Source: Sipunculus nudus
Taxonomy: Eukaryota; Annelida; Sipuncula; Golfingiida; Sipunculidae
Direction: 5' to 3'
DNA length: 64,000 nucleotides
NCBI GenBank assembly: GCA_026874595.1
Contig: CM049306.1
Coordinates: 634,019-698,018 of the forward strand
Below the pieces are notes generated by a model. The model was given only the letters and a program-made list of their open reading frames with translations. It did not search any database and had not been told where the DNA came from. The translations under genes and the position numbers were made by a program. Of this stretch, positions 36,310-51,030 are shown piece after piece (within the stretch, counting starts at the first letter, position 1; every line of letters begins with the position of its first letter).

Positions 36310-38660
36310 GTTGTCTTTGTAGTTTGATAGTTCCTACTCCTAAATATAAGATCGTCCTGCTGTGTGATGCACATTTTAAATATAGTTCTTGGTGACAGTG
36401 TCACTGCATATGCCAACATGTGAAGCATAGACTGAAATTTAAAACATTATGTTTACATATTCTTGAGGAAATTGTTTATAGATGTACTTTAGATAAACCA
36501 AGTTATCACTGCAGAAATTAAAACAGAAATGTCTTATTCATGTATCTAGAAACATCATGTTTTGAGCTGAATGTTGTACACTGTTTATTGATTGTCCCCT
36601 GAATATTAGATCTGACTGTATGGATGGAACAGATATGACTTATTTCATGGTGATAGAGTCACAATGCTAAGGGGTCCAGCATAGACTTGGACGTTCAATA
36701 CAGTGCATAGTCATGCAGATAAACATTAAATTTTAAATCATAAGACACAAGTTCATACTGAATCACTCTTTTCAATTATATCACTTTTATTAGGGCCCCA
36801 CTTGACAAGCGGTGCCCTATAGTGATCACCGTGTCAGTCCGTCCCTCCATCCGTCCGTCCTTCCGTCAGTGACACTTTCTTTCGCGCGCGATAATTCAAC
36901 AACAACATACTGCAGCTTTCCCAAATTCACAGGAATGATCGGTACCTATTAGGGCTCCAGACCTTTCGAATTACAGACATGTCGACATTACAATATGGCA
37001 GCCACAGCCCAAGGGTGATTTTCTTTCGCACGCAATAACTCAATAACAACCTACTGCAGCTTTTCCAAACTTACAGGGATGGTTGGTACATATGAGGGCC
37101 CCAGACCTATTGAAGTACAGACCTGTTGGAATTTGTATATGGCCGCCACAGTCCGATCTCTGATTTTCTTTCGCACGCGATAACTCAGCAACAACCTACT
37201 GCAGCTTTCCGAATTTCACAGGCATCATTGGTGCCTATGAGGGCTCCAGACCTATTGAATTACATACTTGCTCAAAATCAAATATGGCTAACATACTACA
37301 TTCGGTGATTTTCTATTGCACACATTATTTTAAACATATCTTCTTTAATATCATTTGATCCAGTAGGATATTTTCCCTCATGCATATTGGTAAAAACCTG
37401 TTTCTGTTTGTGATATTTTCAAATTTAACTTAATTTTCACCCATATGTAAACTAGTCCAGCACTAGCAGAAACGCGGGGCCCTCTGAGGACCATTGTCCG
37501 ACCACATCTATTTTTTTACATCAAGCTGAATGTTGTAAACTGTTTATTAATTGTCCCCTGAATATTAGATCTAACTGTATGGGCGGAACAGATATGACTA
37601 ATTTCATGTTGATGGAGTCACAATGCTAGGAAGTCAAGCATAGACTTGGGCAATCAATAGAGTGCATAGTCATAAAGCTAAAAGTTTCATGTAAAATCAT
37701 TTATACACAAGTTTATAATGAATCACTCTTTTTAATTATATCACTTTTACTTTACATTAAGCTGAATGTTGTACACTGTTTATTGATTGTCCCCTGGATA
37801 TTAGATCTGACTGTATGGGCGGAACAGATAAGACTATTTTCATGTTGATAGAGTCACTATGCTAGGGAGTCAAGCATAGACTTGGGCAGTCAATAGAGTG
37901 CATATAGTCATAAAGCAAAACGATAAATATTAGAACATTAGCCATAGCTGCCTGGTAACGAATCACTCTTTTTTATTTATATCACTTTTACTTTACATTT
38001 AGCTGAATGTTGTACACTGTTTATTGATTGTCCCCTGATGTTAGATCTGACTGTATAGGCGAACAGATAGGACTAATTTCGTGGTGATAGAGTCACAATA
38101 CTATGGGTCAAGCATAGACTTGGATATTTATTAAAGGGCATGGTCATCAAGCGAAATGTTATATATTAGATCCTTAGCCATAGCCGTTTAATGAATCACC
38201 TTTTCCAACGAATTAATTGTGTTAAATGATGTGTGTTGCTTATTGATAGTTGATGGATATTGAATCTGACTGCTGTACGGAGGGTCAGATTGTAGATTAT
38301 GTTTCATGATACAGTCTACCTGCTAAGGGTTTGAGCACAGACTGGGGCCTTCCATTCAACATAGTCTAAATGCGACATGTTTTGTATATTTGATAAACTT
38401 AATCTATTGGAAAACATATATAGAATAGTCTTAATCAGTAAAAACAAATAAAAAAATCAAGACTAGCTGGCTTTCACACCTAACATGCTCTTCTGTGCTG
38501 AATGTTGTGAACTGTTTTGGTAGTCTCCTGAATATTAGATCTGACTGTATAGGTGGGACGGTGGATCGCTTATGTATACAGCAAAGACTGGCTTTCAATG
38601 TAAATCATAAGATTTGGCAAGATGCATGTATAAGCAAGCTGGAAATAAGTTTGACTAAAG
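36310..38660. repeat. Degenerate tandem repeat of about 240 bp
   Basis: GCTGAATGTTGTACACTGTT starts units near 36566, 37525, 37761, 38002 and 38497, with a diverged unit near 38222 and a possible one before 36566. Each unit carries TTAGATCTGACTGTAT and AAGCATAGACTTGG. The first two clear units are separated by an inserted element. Confidence 0.85.
36791..37512. mobile_element. Non-autonomous element with internal repeats
   Basis: The insertion begins TAGGGCCCCACTTGACAAGC and ends near GCGGGGCCCTCTGAGGACC. The shared AGGGCCCC(A/G)C is a short imperfect inverted end. Inside are a CCGTC-rich stretch and three units of about 140 bp sharing TTTCTTTCGCACGCGATAAC and ACCTACTGCAGCTTT. Comparison with neighbouring copies of the 240-bp repeat shows this piece is extra. 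There is no coding content. Confidence 0.65.
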
Positions 38661-38695
38661 TTTTCTTTAATTACAATTGTGTTTGATCCTGTCAT

Positions 38696-38697
<2 letters not shown>

Positions 38698-38762
<65 letters not shown>
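38698..38762. repeat. (TA)n microsatellite
   Basis: About 32 uninterrupted TA pairs. Confidence 0.95.
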
Positions 38763-38766
<4 letters not shown>

Positions 38767-40573
38767 TTTTAGTATATTATATTGTGTTGTTTATCAGTAC
38801 CGCTGCAATGGACTTACGAAGGAGGAAATTTTTTCTGGAGAAATATTTAATTACGATGCCCAGACTGAGGGCAAGGGTATTCTGCACTGTGGAGGAAAGC
38901 CAAATGAAAGCGAAGGAAGCACCTCTGGGGGCTGAGACCACAATAATGTCTCCCCAGAGGGTGAGATGCTCGGGCATCCACATGCTATACAGTCAATGAA
39001 CTGATGCGATGAATATTTGAGAAATATGTACTATAATATGAATTTGCATATTTTTTTATAAAAAGACATATTCACATAATTTGTCATTCAGATTATTAAT
39101 TTATGTACTTGTATTTTATCATGCCAAATCTTGTTCTTCTAAGATAAATGTATCAATATAAATTAGGCGTTGGTATACACATATTTTTAGTTTCATATTA
39201 AGGACTTTATAAATGTATTAAAACGAAAGAAAATCATTCTGATTTTCTTTTTTTATCATGGGTGGTGTGCGAGTGTAAGATATGACATGATAGGCTGTAT
39301 ATTTTTGGGTTTTCATGTCACACTAAATGAGTTCAATGGGCTCTCTCTCATTTGCAGCTGTTCTCAATAATATGAATATTTTAATTATTATTATAACTTT
39401 ATTGATTTTGTTAATTTAATCTTTCATATGCATTAAAACCTCTGCGTTACCTTGTGACATATCACACATGTATAACAATCATTTGTTTCATGATGCCTGG
39501 GTACAGATTTCATAATCTCCTAGTCATGGTCACAGCGTCCCTTATTTGTACTGTCCTGGTCCTAATCTGTTAAACACATTAGGGTAAAGGTGTTTATCTC
39601 ATCAGGCTGACCACTAATGGGGGTCCCGTGATATTTAGTCAGCTAGGAGCACACACAGATAGATGATATCACAATAACGTATAATTACACTGTATGTAGA
39701 CCTTGTATATGTCAGGGTATAATCAACAAATAGGGGTATACAGGGGTGGAGTTCACCCTACCTGTCTGACCAATGGAATGAATGGAGGATGCGAATGGTT
39801 ATATTCCAATGAGAGAGAAAGAACAAAAGCCAGGGTAAAATTATGTGTGAGACACATTCATTTTGGCAACTCTGCACTGAGGACACCTTTTATGTATTGA
39901 CATTTTTATATATATTTGGATGCTACTGAAGAATAAAAATGGTAACCTATGTTGCCGAATTCATCTGTTGTGGCTGTGTGCCACAAGTGCCACGAACTTG
40001 CTTGAACTAAAGCGTGAGTGAGAGAAATACGAAGTTAAGCAAGTAAAATAAGTTTACACCATGAGTCATAGCCCCAAGCTTAAGTTTGAAGTTTTTGCAA
40101 AGGCAAATAATGCAAAATATTCTATTGTAATGTTTTTCATATATATATATATATAAACATATGAGAAGCTAAGAGGAAAGGGGCCCTCCTACTTGGTTAT
40201 ATTAAAGTTCTAAATATATGATTGCAAAACTAATATTCTGACAAGACTGTCATGAAGAAAAACAGTATAAGTTTTGAAATACTGTAATGCACATGAAAAA
40301 TTTACAGATGGACAGGCAAGTGGACAGAATGGACTGATACCTTTATTTCACTTTCAAGGAAATAATGGGATTACCTCCATTTCCCCATATCCACCATGAT
40401 TGTTGTAGTTTTCCTCTTTATATATCATATGACAAATGTAGAGGGTTGGGGGAATAGAGGACTGCAGACAAAAGATCTGACCAAATAAACCCTCTACCCA
40501 CATGGCCTTATCACCAGTCTGTGCTATAGCAGTGTCAGTGCAAGACGCCCAAACCACAGAAGCACATCACGTA
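38763..40573. other. Intergenic sequence before the satellite
   Basis: No recognised gene. A hairpin-forming CCTCTGGGG...CCCCAGAGG pair lies near 38922-38960. Open frames at 38784-38999, 39703-39900 and 40354-40557 are short and featureless. Confidence 0.5.
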
Positions 40574-43500
40574 AGTCTGTGCTTTGTTTGTGACAGTGAC
40601 AATCTTGTGACACACACCCTTTATGCTTGCTTATAAATTTGCTTGGGGAAGTGTGTGCCATGTTTGTGACAGTGACAATCTTGTGACACACACCCTTTAT
40701 GCTTGCTAATAAATTTGCTTGGGACAGTCTGTGCCATGTTTATGACAATCCTGTGACAGTGACAATCTTGTGACACACTCCCTTTCTACTTGCTTGTAAA
40801 TTAGCTTGGGAAAATCTGTGCCATGTTTGCGACATGTTTGTGACAGTGACAATCTTGTGACACACTCTCTTTATGCTTGCTTATAAATTTGCTTGGGACA
40901 GTCTGTGCTATGTTTGTGACAATCTTGTGACAGTGACAATCTTGTGACACACACTCTTTATACTTGCTTGTAAATTTGCTTGGGACAGTCTGTGCCATGT
41001 TTGCGACATGTTTGTGACAGTGACAATCTTGTGACACACTCCCTTTATACTTGCTTGTAAATTTGCTCGGAAAAATCTGTGCCATGTTTGTGACAATCTT
41101 GTGACAGTGACAATCTTGTGACACACTCCCTTTATACTTGCTTGTAAATTTGCTTTGGAAGGTCTGTGCCATGTTTGTGACAGTGACAATCTTGTAACAC
41201 ACACCCTTTAAACTTGCTTATAAATTTGCTCTGGAAAGTCTGTGCCATGTTTCCGACATGTTTGTGACAGTGACAATCTTGTGACACACTCCCTTTATAC
41301 TTGCTTATAAATTTACTTGGGACAGTCTGTGCCATGTTTGTGAAATCTTGTGACAGTGACAATCTTGTGACACACCCCCTTTATACTTGCTTGTAAATCT
41401 GCGTGGGAAAGTCTTTCCCATTTTTGTGACAGTGACAATCTTGTGATACACACTCTTTATACCTGCTTGTAAATTTGCTCGGGAAAGTCCGTGCCATGTT
41501 TTCGACATATGTGTGACAGTGACAATCTTGTGACACACACCCCTTATGCTTGCTTATAAATTTGCTTGGGACAGTCTGTGCCATGTTTGTGACAATCTTG
41601 TGACAGTGACAATCTTGTGACACAGTCCCTTTATGCTTGCTTATAAATTTGCTCGGGAGAGTCTGTGTCATGTTTGTGACAATCTTGTGGCAGTGACAAT
41701 CTTGTGACACACACCCTTTATACTTGCCTGTAAATTTGCTTGGGAAAGTCTTTGCCATGTTTGTGACAGTGACAATCTTGTGACACACATCCTTTATGCT
41801 TGCTTATAAATTAGCTTGGGACTGTTTGCCCGATGTCTGTGACAATCTTGTGACAGTGACAATCTTGTGACATTCTCCCTTTCTATTTGCTTGTAAATTT
41901 GCTTGGGAAAGTCTGTGCCATGTTTGTGATATGTTTGTGACAGTGATAATCTTGTGACGCACATCCTTTATGTTTACTTATAAATTTGCTTGGGAAAGTC
42001 TTTGCCATGTTTGTGACAGTGACAATCTTGTGACACACATCCTTTATGCTTGCTTATAAATTAGCTTGGGACTGTTTGCCCCATGTCTGTGACAATCTTG
42101 TGACAGTGAAAATCTTGTGACATTCTCCCCTTCTATTTGCTTGTAAATTTGCTTGGGAAAGTCTGTGCCATGTTTGTGACATGTTTGTGACAGTGATAAT
42201 CTTGTGACGCACATCCTTTATGTTTGCTTATAAATTTGTTTGGGACAGTGTGTTCCATGTTTGTGACAATCTTGTGACAGTGACAATCTTGTGACACACT
42301 CCCTTTATACTTGCTTGTAAATTTGCTCGGGAAAGTCTGTGCCATGTTTGTGACAATCTTGTGACAGTGACAATCTTGTGACACCCTCCCTTTATACTTG
42401 CTTGTAAATTTGCTGTTGAAGGTCTGTGCCATATTTGTGACAGTGACAATCTTGTAAAACACACCCTTTAAACTTGCTTATAAATTTGCTTGGGAAAGTC
42501 TGCGGCATGTTTGCGACTTGTGTGTGACAGTGACAATCTTGTGACACACACCCTTTATGCTTGCTTAAAATTTGCTTGTGACAGTCTTTGACATGTTTGT
42601 GACAATCTTGTAAAAGTGACAATCTTGTGACACACTCCCTTTATACTTGCTTGTAAATTTCCATGGGACAATCTGTGCCATGTTTGCAACATGTTTGTGA
42701 CAGTGACAATCTTGTGACACACACCCTTTATGCTTGCTTATAAATTTGCTTGGGACAGTCTGTCCCATGTCTGTGACAATCTTGTAACAGTGACAATCTT
42801 GCTGTGCCATGTTTGTGACAATCTTGTGACAGTGACAATCTTGTGACACACTCGGTTTATACTTGCTTGTAAATTTGCTAGGGAAAGTCTGTGCCATGTT
42901 TGCGACATGTTTGTGACAGTGACAATCTTGTGACACACACCCTTTGTGCTTGCTTATAAATTTGCTTGGGACAGTCTGTCCGATGTCTGTGACAATCTTG
43001 TGACAGTGATAATCTTGTGACGCACAACCTTTATACTTGCTTGTAAATTTGCTTGGGAAAGTCTTTACCATGTTTGTGACAATCTTGTGACAGTGACAAT
43101 CCTGTGACACACACTCTTTATGCTTGCTTATAAATTTGCCTGGGAAAGTCTGTGCCATGTTTGGGACATGTTTGTGACACTGACAATCTTGTGACGCACA
43201 CCCTTTATACTTGCTTGTAAATTTGCTTTGGACAGTCTGTGGCATGTTTGCGACATGTTTCTGACAATGACAATCTTGTGATACACATCCTTTATGCTTG
43301 CATATAAATTTTCTTGGGACATTCTGTACCATGTTTATGACAATTTTGTGACAGTGACAATCTTGTGACACACACCCTTTATACTTGATTCTAAATTTCC
43401 TTGGGATAGTCTTTGCCATGTTTTATGGCAATCTTGTGACAGTGACAATCTTGTGACACACACCTTTTATACTTGCTTGTAAATCTGTGTGAGAAAGTCT

Positions 43501-44739
43501 TTGCCATGTTTGTGACAGTGACAATCTTGTGACAAAAACTCTTTATACTTGTTTGTAAATTTGCTTCTGAAAGTCTTTGCCATGTTTGTGACATGTTTGT
43601 GGCAGTGACAATCTTGTGACGCACATCCTTTATGTTTGCTTGTAAATTTGCTTGGGACAATCTGTGCCATGTTTGCGACAATCTTGTGACAGTGACAATC
43701 TTGTGACACACTCCCTTTATACTTGCTTGTAAATTTGCTCGGGAAAGTCTGTGCCATGTTTGTGACAATCTTGTGATAGTCACAATCTTGTGACACCCTC
43801 CCTTTATACTTGCTTGTAAATTTGCTTCTGAAAATCTTTGCCATGTTTGTGACAGTGACAATCTTGTGACACAAACTCTTTATACTTGCTTGTAAATTTG
43901 AGACTGAAAGTCTTTGCCAAGTTTGTAACATGTTTGTGACTTTTTGACAATCTTGTGACGCACATCCTTTATGTTTGCTTATAAATTTGCTTGGGACAGT
44001 CTGTGCCATGTTTGTGACAATCTTGTGACAGTGACAATCTTGTGACACACTCCCTTTATACTTGCTTGTAAATTTGCTCGGATAGTCTGTGTCATGTTTG
44101 TGACAATCTTGTGACAGTGACAATCTTGTGACACACTCCCTTTATACTTGCTTATAAATTTGAGACTGAAAGTCTTTGCCATGTTTGCGACTTGTGTGTG
44201 ACAGTGACAATCTTGTGACACACACCCTTTATCCTTGCTTAAAATTTGCTTAGGACTGTTTGCACCATGTCTGTGACAATCTTGTGACAATGACAATCTT
44301 GTGACATACTCCCTTTATACTTGCTTGTAAATTGGCTTGGGACAATCTGTGCCATGTTTGCGACATGTTTGTGACAGTGACAATCTTGTGACACACTCCC
44401 TTTATACGTGCTTGTAAATTTGCTTGGGACAGTCTGTCCCATGTCTGTGACATTCTTGTGACAGTGACAATCTTGCTGTGCCATGTTTGTGACAATCTTG
44501 TGACAGTGACAATCTTGTGAAACACTCCCTTTCTACTTGCTTGTAAATTTGCTTGGGAAAGTCTGTGCCATGTTTGCGACATGCGTGTGACAGTGACAAT
44601 CTTGTGACACACACCCTTTATGCTTGCTTATAAAAAATTTGCTTTGGATTCTGTGGCTTGTTTGGGACAATCTTGTGACAGTGACAATCTTGTGACGCAC
44701 ACCCTTTATAATTGCTTGTAAATTTGCTAGTGAGAGTCT

Positions 44740-47700
44740 TTGCCATGTTTGTGACAGTGACAATCCTGTGACACACACCCTTTATGCTTGCTTATAAATT
44801 TGCCTGGGAAAGTCTCTGCCATGTTTGGGACATGTTTGTGACAGTGACAATCTTGTGACGCACACCCTTTATACTTGCTTGTAAATTTGCTTGGGACAGT
44901 CTGTGGCATGTTTGCGACATGTTTCTGACAGTGACAATCTTGAGAAACACATCCTTTATGCCTCCATATAAATTTTCTTGGGACAGTCTGTGCCATGTTT
45001 GTGACAATCTTCTGACAGTGACAATCTTGTGACACACTCCCTTTATACTTGCTTATAAATTTACTTGGGACAGTCTGTGCCATGTTTGTGAAATCTTGTG
45101 ACAGTGACAATCTTGTGACACACCCCCATCATACTGGCTTGTAAATCTGCGTGGGAAAGTCTTTCCCATTTTTGTGACAGTGACAATCTTGTGACACACA
45201 CTCTTTATACCTGCTTATAAATTTGCTTCGGAATGTCTGTAACATGTTTGTGACAGTGACAATCTTGTGACGCACATCCTTTATGCTTGCTTATAAATTT
45301 ACTTGGGTCAGTCTGTACCATGTTTGTGACAATCCTGTGACAGTGACAATCTTATGACACAGTCCCTTTATGCTTGCTTATAAATTTGCTTGGGAGAGTC
45401 TGTGTCATGTTTGTGACAATCTTGTGGCAGTGACAATCTTGTGACACACACCCTTTATACTTGCTTGTAAATTAGCTTGGGAAAGTCTATGCCATGTTTG
45501 TGACAGTGACAATCTTGTGACACACATCCTTTATGCTTGCTTATAAATTAGCTTGGGACTGTTTGCCCCATGTCTGTAACAATCTTGTGACAGTGACAAT
45601 CTTGTGACATTCTCCCTTTCTATTTGCTTGTAAATTTGCTTGGGAAAGTCTGTGCCATGTTTGTGATATGTTTGTGACAGTGATAATCTTGTGACGCACA
45701 TCCTTTATGTTTGCTTATAAATTTGCTTGGGACAACCTGTGCAATGTTTGCGACATGTTTGTGACAGTGACAATCTTGTGACACACACCTTTTATGCTTG
45801 CTTATAAATTTGCTTGGGACAGTCTGTCCCATGTCTCTGACAATCTTGTGACAGTGACAATCTTGCTATGCCATGTTTGTGACCATCTTGTGACAGTGAC
45901 AATCTTGAGACACACTCCCTTTCTACTTGCTTGTAAATTTTCTTGGGAAAGTCTGTGCTATGTTTGCGACATGTTTGTGACAGTGACAATCTTGTGACAC
46001 ACCCTTTATGCTTGCTTATAAAAAATTTGCTTGGGAGTCTGTGGCTTGTTTGGGACAATCTTGTGAAAGTGACAATCTTGTGACGCACACCCTTTATACT
46101 TGCTTGTAAATTTGCTTGGGAGAGTCTTTGCCATGTTTGTGACAGTGACAATCCTGTGACACACACCCTTTATGCTTGCTTATAAATTTTCTTGGGAAAG
46201 TCTCTGCCATGTTTGTAACAATCTTGTGACAGTGACAATCTTGTGACACACTCCCTTTATACTTGCTTGTAAATTTGCTTCTGAAAGTCTTTGCCATGTT
46301 TGTGACAGTGACAATCTTGTGACACAAACTCTTTATACTTGCTTGTAAATTTGAGACTGGAAGTCTTTGCCATGTTTGTAACATGTTTGTGACAGTGAAA
46401 ATCTTGTGACGCACATCCTTTATGTTTGCTTATAAATTTGCTTGGGACAGTCTGTGGCATGTTTGTGACAATCTTGTGACAGTGACAATCTTGTGACACA
46501 ATCCCTTTATACTTGCTTGTAAATTTGCTCGGGAAAGTCTGTGTCATGTTTGTGACAATCTTGTGACAGTGACAATCTTGTAACACACTCCCTTTATACT
46601 TGCTTGTAAATTTCCTCGGGAAAGTCTGTGTCATGTTTGTGACAAACTTGTGACAGTGACAATCTTGTGACGCACACCCTTTATACTTGCTTGTAAATTT
46701 GCTTGGGAGAGTCTTTGCCATGTTTGTGACAGTGACAATCCTGTGACACACACCCTTTATGCTTGCTTATAAATTTGCCTGAGAAAGTCTCTGCCATGTT
46801 TGGGACATGTTTGTGACAGTGACAATCTTGTGACGCACACCCTTTATACTTGCTTGTAAATTTGCTTGGGACAGTCCGTGCCATGTTTTCGACATATTTG
46901 TGACAGTGACAATCTTGTGACACACACCCCTTATGCTTGCTTATAAATTTGCTTGGGACAGTCTGTGCCATGTTTGTGACAATCCAGTGACAGTGACAAT
47001 CTTGTGACACACTCCCTTTCTCCTTGCTTGTAAATTTGCTTGGAAAGATCTGTGCCATGTTTGTGACATGCTTGTGACAGTGACAATCTTGTGACACACT
47101 CCCTTTATGCTTGCTTATAAATTTCCTTGGGAGAGTCTGTGTCATGTTTGTGACAGTGACAATCCTGTGACACACACCCTTTATGCTTGCTTATAAATTT
47201 GCCTGGGAAAGTCTCTGCCATGTTTCGGACATGTTTGTGACAGTGACAATCTTGTGACGCACACCCTTTATACTTGCTTGTAAATTTGCTTGGGAGAGTC
47301 TGTGCCATGTTTGCGACATGTTTCTGACAGTGACAATCTTGAGAAACACATCCTTTATGCTTCCATATAAATTTTCTTGGGACAGTCTGTGCCATGTTTG
47401 TGACAATCTTGTGACAGTGACAATCTTGTGACACACTCCCTTTATACTTGCTTATAAATTTACTTGGGACAGTCTGTGCCATGTTTGTGAAATCTTGTGA
47501 CAGTGACAATCTTGTGACACACCCCCTTCATACTGGCTTGTAAATCTGCGTGGGAAAGTCTTTCCCATTTTTGTGACAGTGACAATCTTGTGACACACAC
47601 TCTTTATACCTGCTTGTAAATTTGCTTCGGGATGTCTGTAACATGTTTGTGACAGTGACAATCTTGTGACGCACATCCTTTATGCTTGCTTATAAATTTA

Positions 47701-49537
47701 CTTGGGTCAGTCTGTGCCATGTTTGTGACAATCCTGTGACAGTGACAATCTTATGACACAGTCCCTTTATGCTTGCTTATAAATTTGCTTGGGAGAGTCT
47801 GTGTCATGTTTGTGACAATCTTGTGGCAGTGACAATCTTGTGACACACACCCTTTATACTTGCTTGTAAATTAGCTTGGGAAAGTCTTTGCCATGTTTGT
47901 GACAGTGACAATCTTGTGACACACATCCTTTATGCTTGCTTATAAATTAGCTTGGGACTGTTTGCCCCATGTCTGTGACAATCTTGTGACAGTGACAATC
48001 TTGTGACATTCTCCCTTTCTATTTGCTTGTAAATTTGCTTGAGAAAGTCTGTGCCATGATTGTGATATGTTTGTGACAGTGATAATCTTGTGACGCACAT
48101 CCTTTATGTTTGCTTATAAATTTGCTTGGGACAACCTGTGCCATGTTTGCGACATGTTTGTGACAGTGACAATCTTGTGACACACACCTTTTATGCTTGC
48201 TTATAAATTTGCTTGGGACAGTCTGTCCCATGTCTCTGACAATCTTGTGACAGTGACAATCTTCATATGCCATGTTTGTGACCATCTTGTGACAGTGACA
48301 ATCTTGAGACACACTCCCTTTCTACTTGCTTGTAAATTTTCTTGGGAAAGTCTGTGCTATGTTTGCGACATGTTTGTGACAGTGACAATCTTGTGACACA
48401 CCCTTTATGCTTGCTTATAAAAAATTTGCTTGGGAGTCTGTGGCTTGTTTGGGACAATCTTGTGAAAGTGACAATCTTGTGACGCACACCCTTTATACTT
48501 GCTTGTAAATTTGCTTGGGAGAGTCTTTGCCATGTTTGTGACAGTGACAATCCTGTGACACACACCCTTTATGCTTGCTTATAAATTTGCTTGGGAAAGT
48601 CTCTGCCATGTTTGTAACAATCTTTTGACAGTGACAATCTTGTGACACACTCCCTTTATACTTGCTTGTAAATTTGCTTCTGAAAGTCTTTGCCATGTTT
48701 GTGACAGTGACAATCTTGTGACACAAACTCTTTATACTTGCTTGTAAATTTGAGACTGGAAGTCTTTGCCATGTTTGTAACATGTTTGTGACAGTGAAAA
48801 TCTTGTGACGCACATCCTTTATGTTTGCTTAAAAATTTGCTTGGGACAGTCTGTGGCATGTTTGTGACAATCTTGTGACAGTGACAATCTTGTGACACAC
48901 TCCCTTTATACTTGCTTGTAAATTTGCTCGGGAAAGTCTGTGTCATGTTTGTGACAATCTTGTGACAGTGACAATCTTGTAACACACTCTCTTTATACTT
49001 GCTTGTAAATTTCCTCGGGAAAGTCTGTGTCATGTTTGTGACAATCTTGTGACAGTGACAATCTTGTGACGCAAACCCTTTATACTTGCTTGTAAATTTG
49101 CTTGGGAGAGTCTATGCCATGTTTGTGACAGTGACAATCCTGTGACACACACCCTTTATGCTTGCTTATAAATTTGCCTGGGAAAGTCTCTGCCATGTTT
49201 GGGACATGTTTGTGACAGTGACAATCTTGTGACGCACACCCTTTATACTTGCTTGTAAATTTGCTTGGGACAGTCCGTGCCATGTTTTCGACATATTTGT
49301 GACAGTGACAATCTTGTGACACACACCCCTTATCCTTGCTTATAAATTTGCTTGGGACAGTCTGTGCCATGTTTGTGACAATCCAGTGACAGTGACAATC
49401 TTGTGACACACTCCCTTTCTCCTTGCTTGTAAATTTGCTTGGAAAGATCTGTGCCATGTTTGTGACATGCTTGTGACAGTGACAATCTTGTGACACACTC
49501 CCTTTATGCTTGCTTATAAATTTGCTTGGGAGAGTCT
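44740..49537. repeat. Higher-order repeat of about 2.4 kb, two copies
   Basis: Sequence from about 44.74 kb recurs with an offset of 2,399 bp (for example 45360 against 47759, and 46094 against 48493). The copies differ more than the 4.22-kb blocks do. The second copy lies inside the first 4.22-kb block. Confidence 0.75.
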
Positions 49538-51030
49538 GTGTCATGTTTGTGACAATCTTGTGGCAGTGACAATCTTGTGACACAAACCCTTTATACTTGC
49601 TTGTAAATTTGCTTGGGACAGTCTGTGCAATGTTTGTGACAATCTTGTGACAGTGACAATCTTGTGACACACTCCCTATATACTTGCTTGTAAATTTCCT
49701 CGGGAAAGTCTGTGTAATGTTTGTAACAATCTTGTGACAGTGACAATCTTGTGACACACTACCTTTGTACTTACTTGTAAATTTGCTTGGGAAGGTCTGT
49801 GCAATATTTGTGACAGTGACAATCTTGTAAAACACACCCTTTTAACTTGCTTATAAATTTGCTTTGGAAAGTCTGTGGCGTGTTTGCGACTTGTGTGTGA
49901 CAGTGACAATCTTATGACACACACCCTTTATGCTTGCTTAAAAATTTGCTTGGGAGAGTCTGTGCCATGTTTGTGACAATCTTGTAACAGTGACAATCTT
50001 GTAACACACTCCCTTTATACTTGCTTGTAAATTTGCTTGGGACAATCTGTGCCATGTTTGCGACATGTTTGTGACAGTGACAATCTTGTGACACACATCC
50101 TTTATGCTTGCTTATCAATTTGCTTAGGACTGTCTGCACCATGTCTGTGACAATCTTGTGACAGGGACAATCTTGTGACATACTCCCTTTCTACTTGCTT
50201 GTAAATTGGCTTGGAACAATCTGTGCCATGTTTTCGACATGTTTGTGACAGTGACAATCTTGTAACACACACCCTTTATGCTTGCTTATAAATTTGCTTG
50301 GGACAGTCTGTCCCATGTCTGTGACAATCTTGTGACAGTGACAATCTTGCTGTGCCATGTTTGTGACAATCTTGTGACAGTGACAATCTTGTGACACACT
50401 CCCTTTCTACTTGCTTGTAAATTTGCTTGGGAAAGTCTGTGTTATGTTTGCGACATGTTTGTGACAGTGACAATCTTGTGACACACACCCTTTATGCTTG
50501 CTTATAAAAAATTTGCTTGGGAGTCTGTGGCTTGTTTGGGACAATCTTGTGACGAACACCCTTTATACTTGCTTGTAAATTTGCTTTGGGAGAGTCTTTG
50601 CCATGTTTGTGACAGTGACAATCCTGTGACACACACCCTTTATGCTTGCTTATAAATTTGCCTGGGAAAGTCTCTGCCATGTTTGGGACATGTTTGTGAC
50701 AGTGACAATCTTGTGACGCACACTCTTTATACTTGCTTGTAAATTTGCTTGGGACAGTTTGTGCCATGTTTGCGACATGTTTCTGACAGTGAAAATCTTG
50801 TGAAACCCATCCTTTATGCTTGCATATAAATTTTCTTGGGACAGTCTGTGCCATGTTTCTGACAATCTTGTGACAGTTACAATCTTGTGACACACTCCCT
50901 TTATACTTGCTTATAAATTTACTTGGGACAGTCTGTGCCATGTTTGTGAAATCTTGTGACAGTGACAATCTTGTGACACACCCCCTTCATACTTGCTTGT
51001 AAATCTGCGTGGGAAAGTCTTTACCATTTT
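46811..51030. repeat. Higher-order satellite block, copy 1 (4,220 bp)
   Basis: Positions here match those 4,220 bp further on almost base for base. By eye I found three substitutions (near 49574, 49952 and 50649). The left boundary is where 46801-46810 stops matching 51021-51030. Confidence 0.9.

Noticed and set aside
38784-38999. Opposed short frames after the TA tract
   Set aside because: They overlap on both strands over a hairpin, with no recognisable motif.
42565-43419. Long minus-strand frame of 284 codons rich in Cys and His, suggestive of a metal-binding repeat protein
   Set aside because: It lies wholly in the satellite, repeats with the 87-bp unit, has no promoter or splice context, and breaks wherever unit length changes. 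The frames are a consequence of a period divisible by three.
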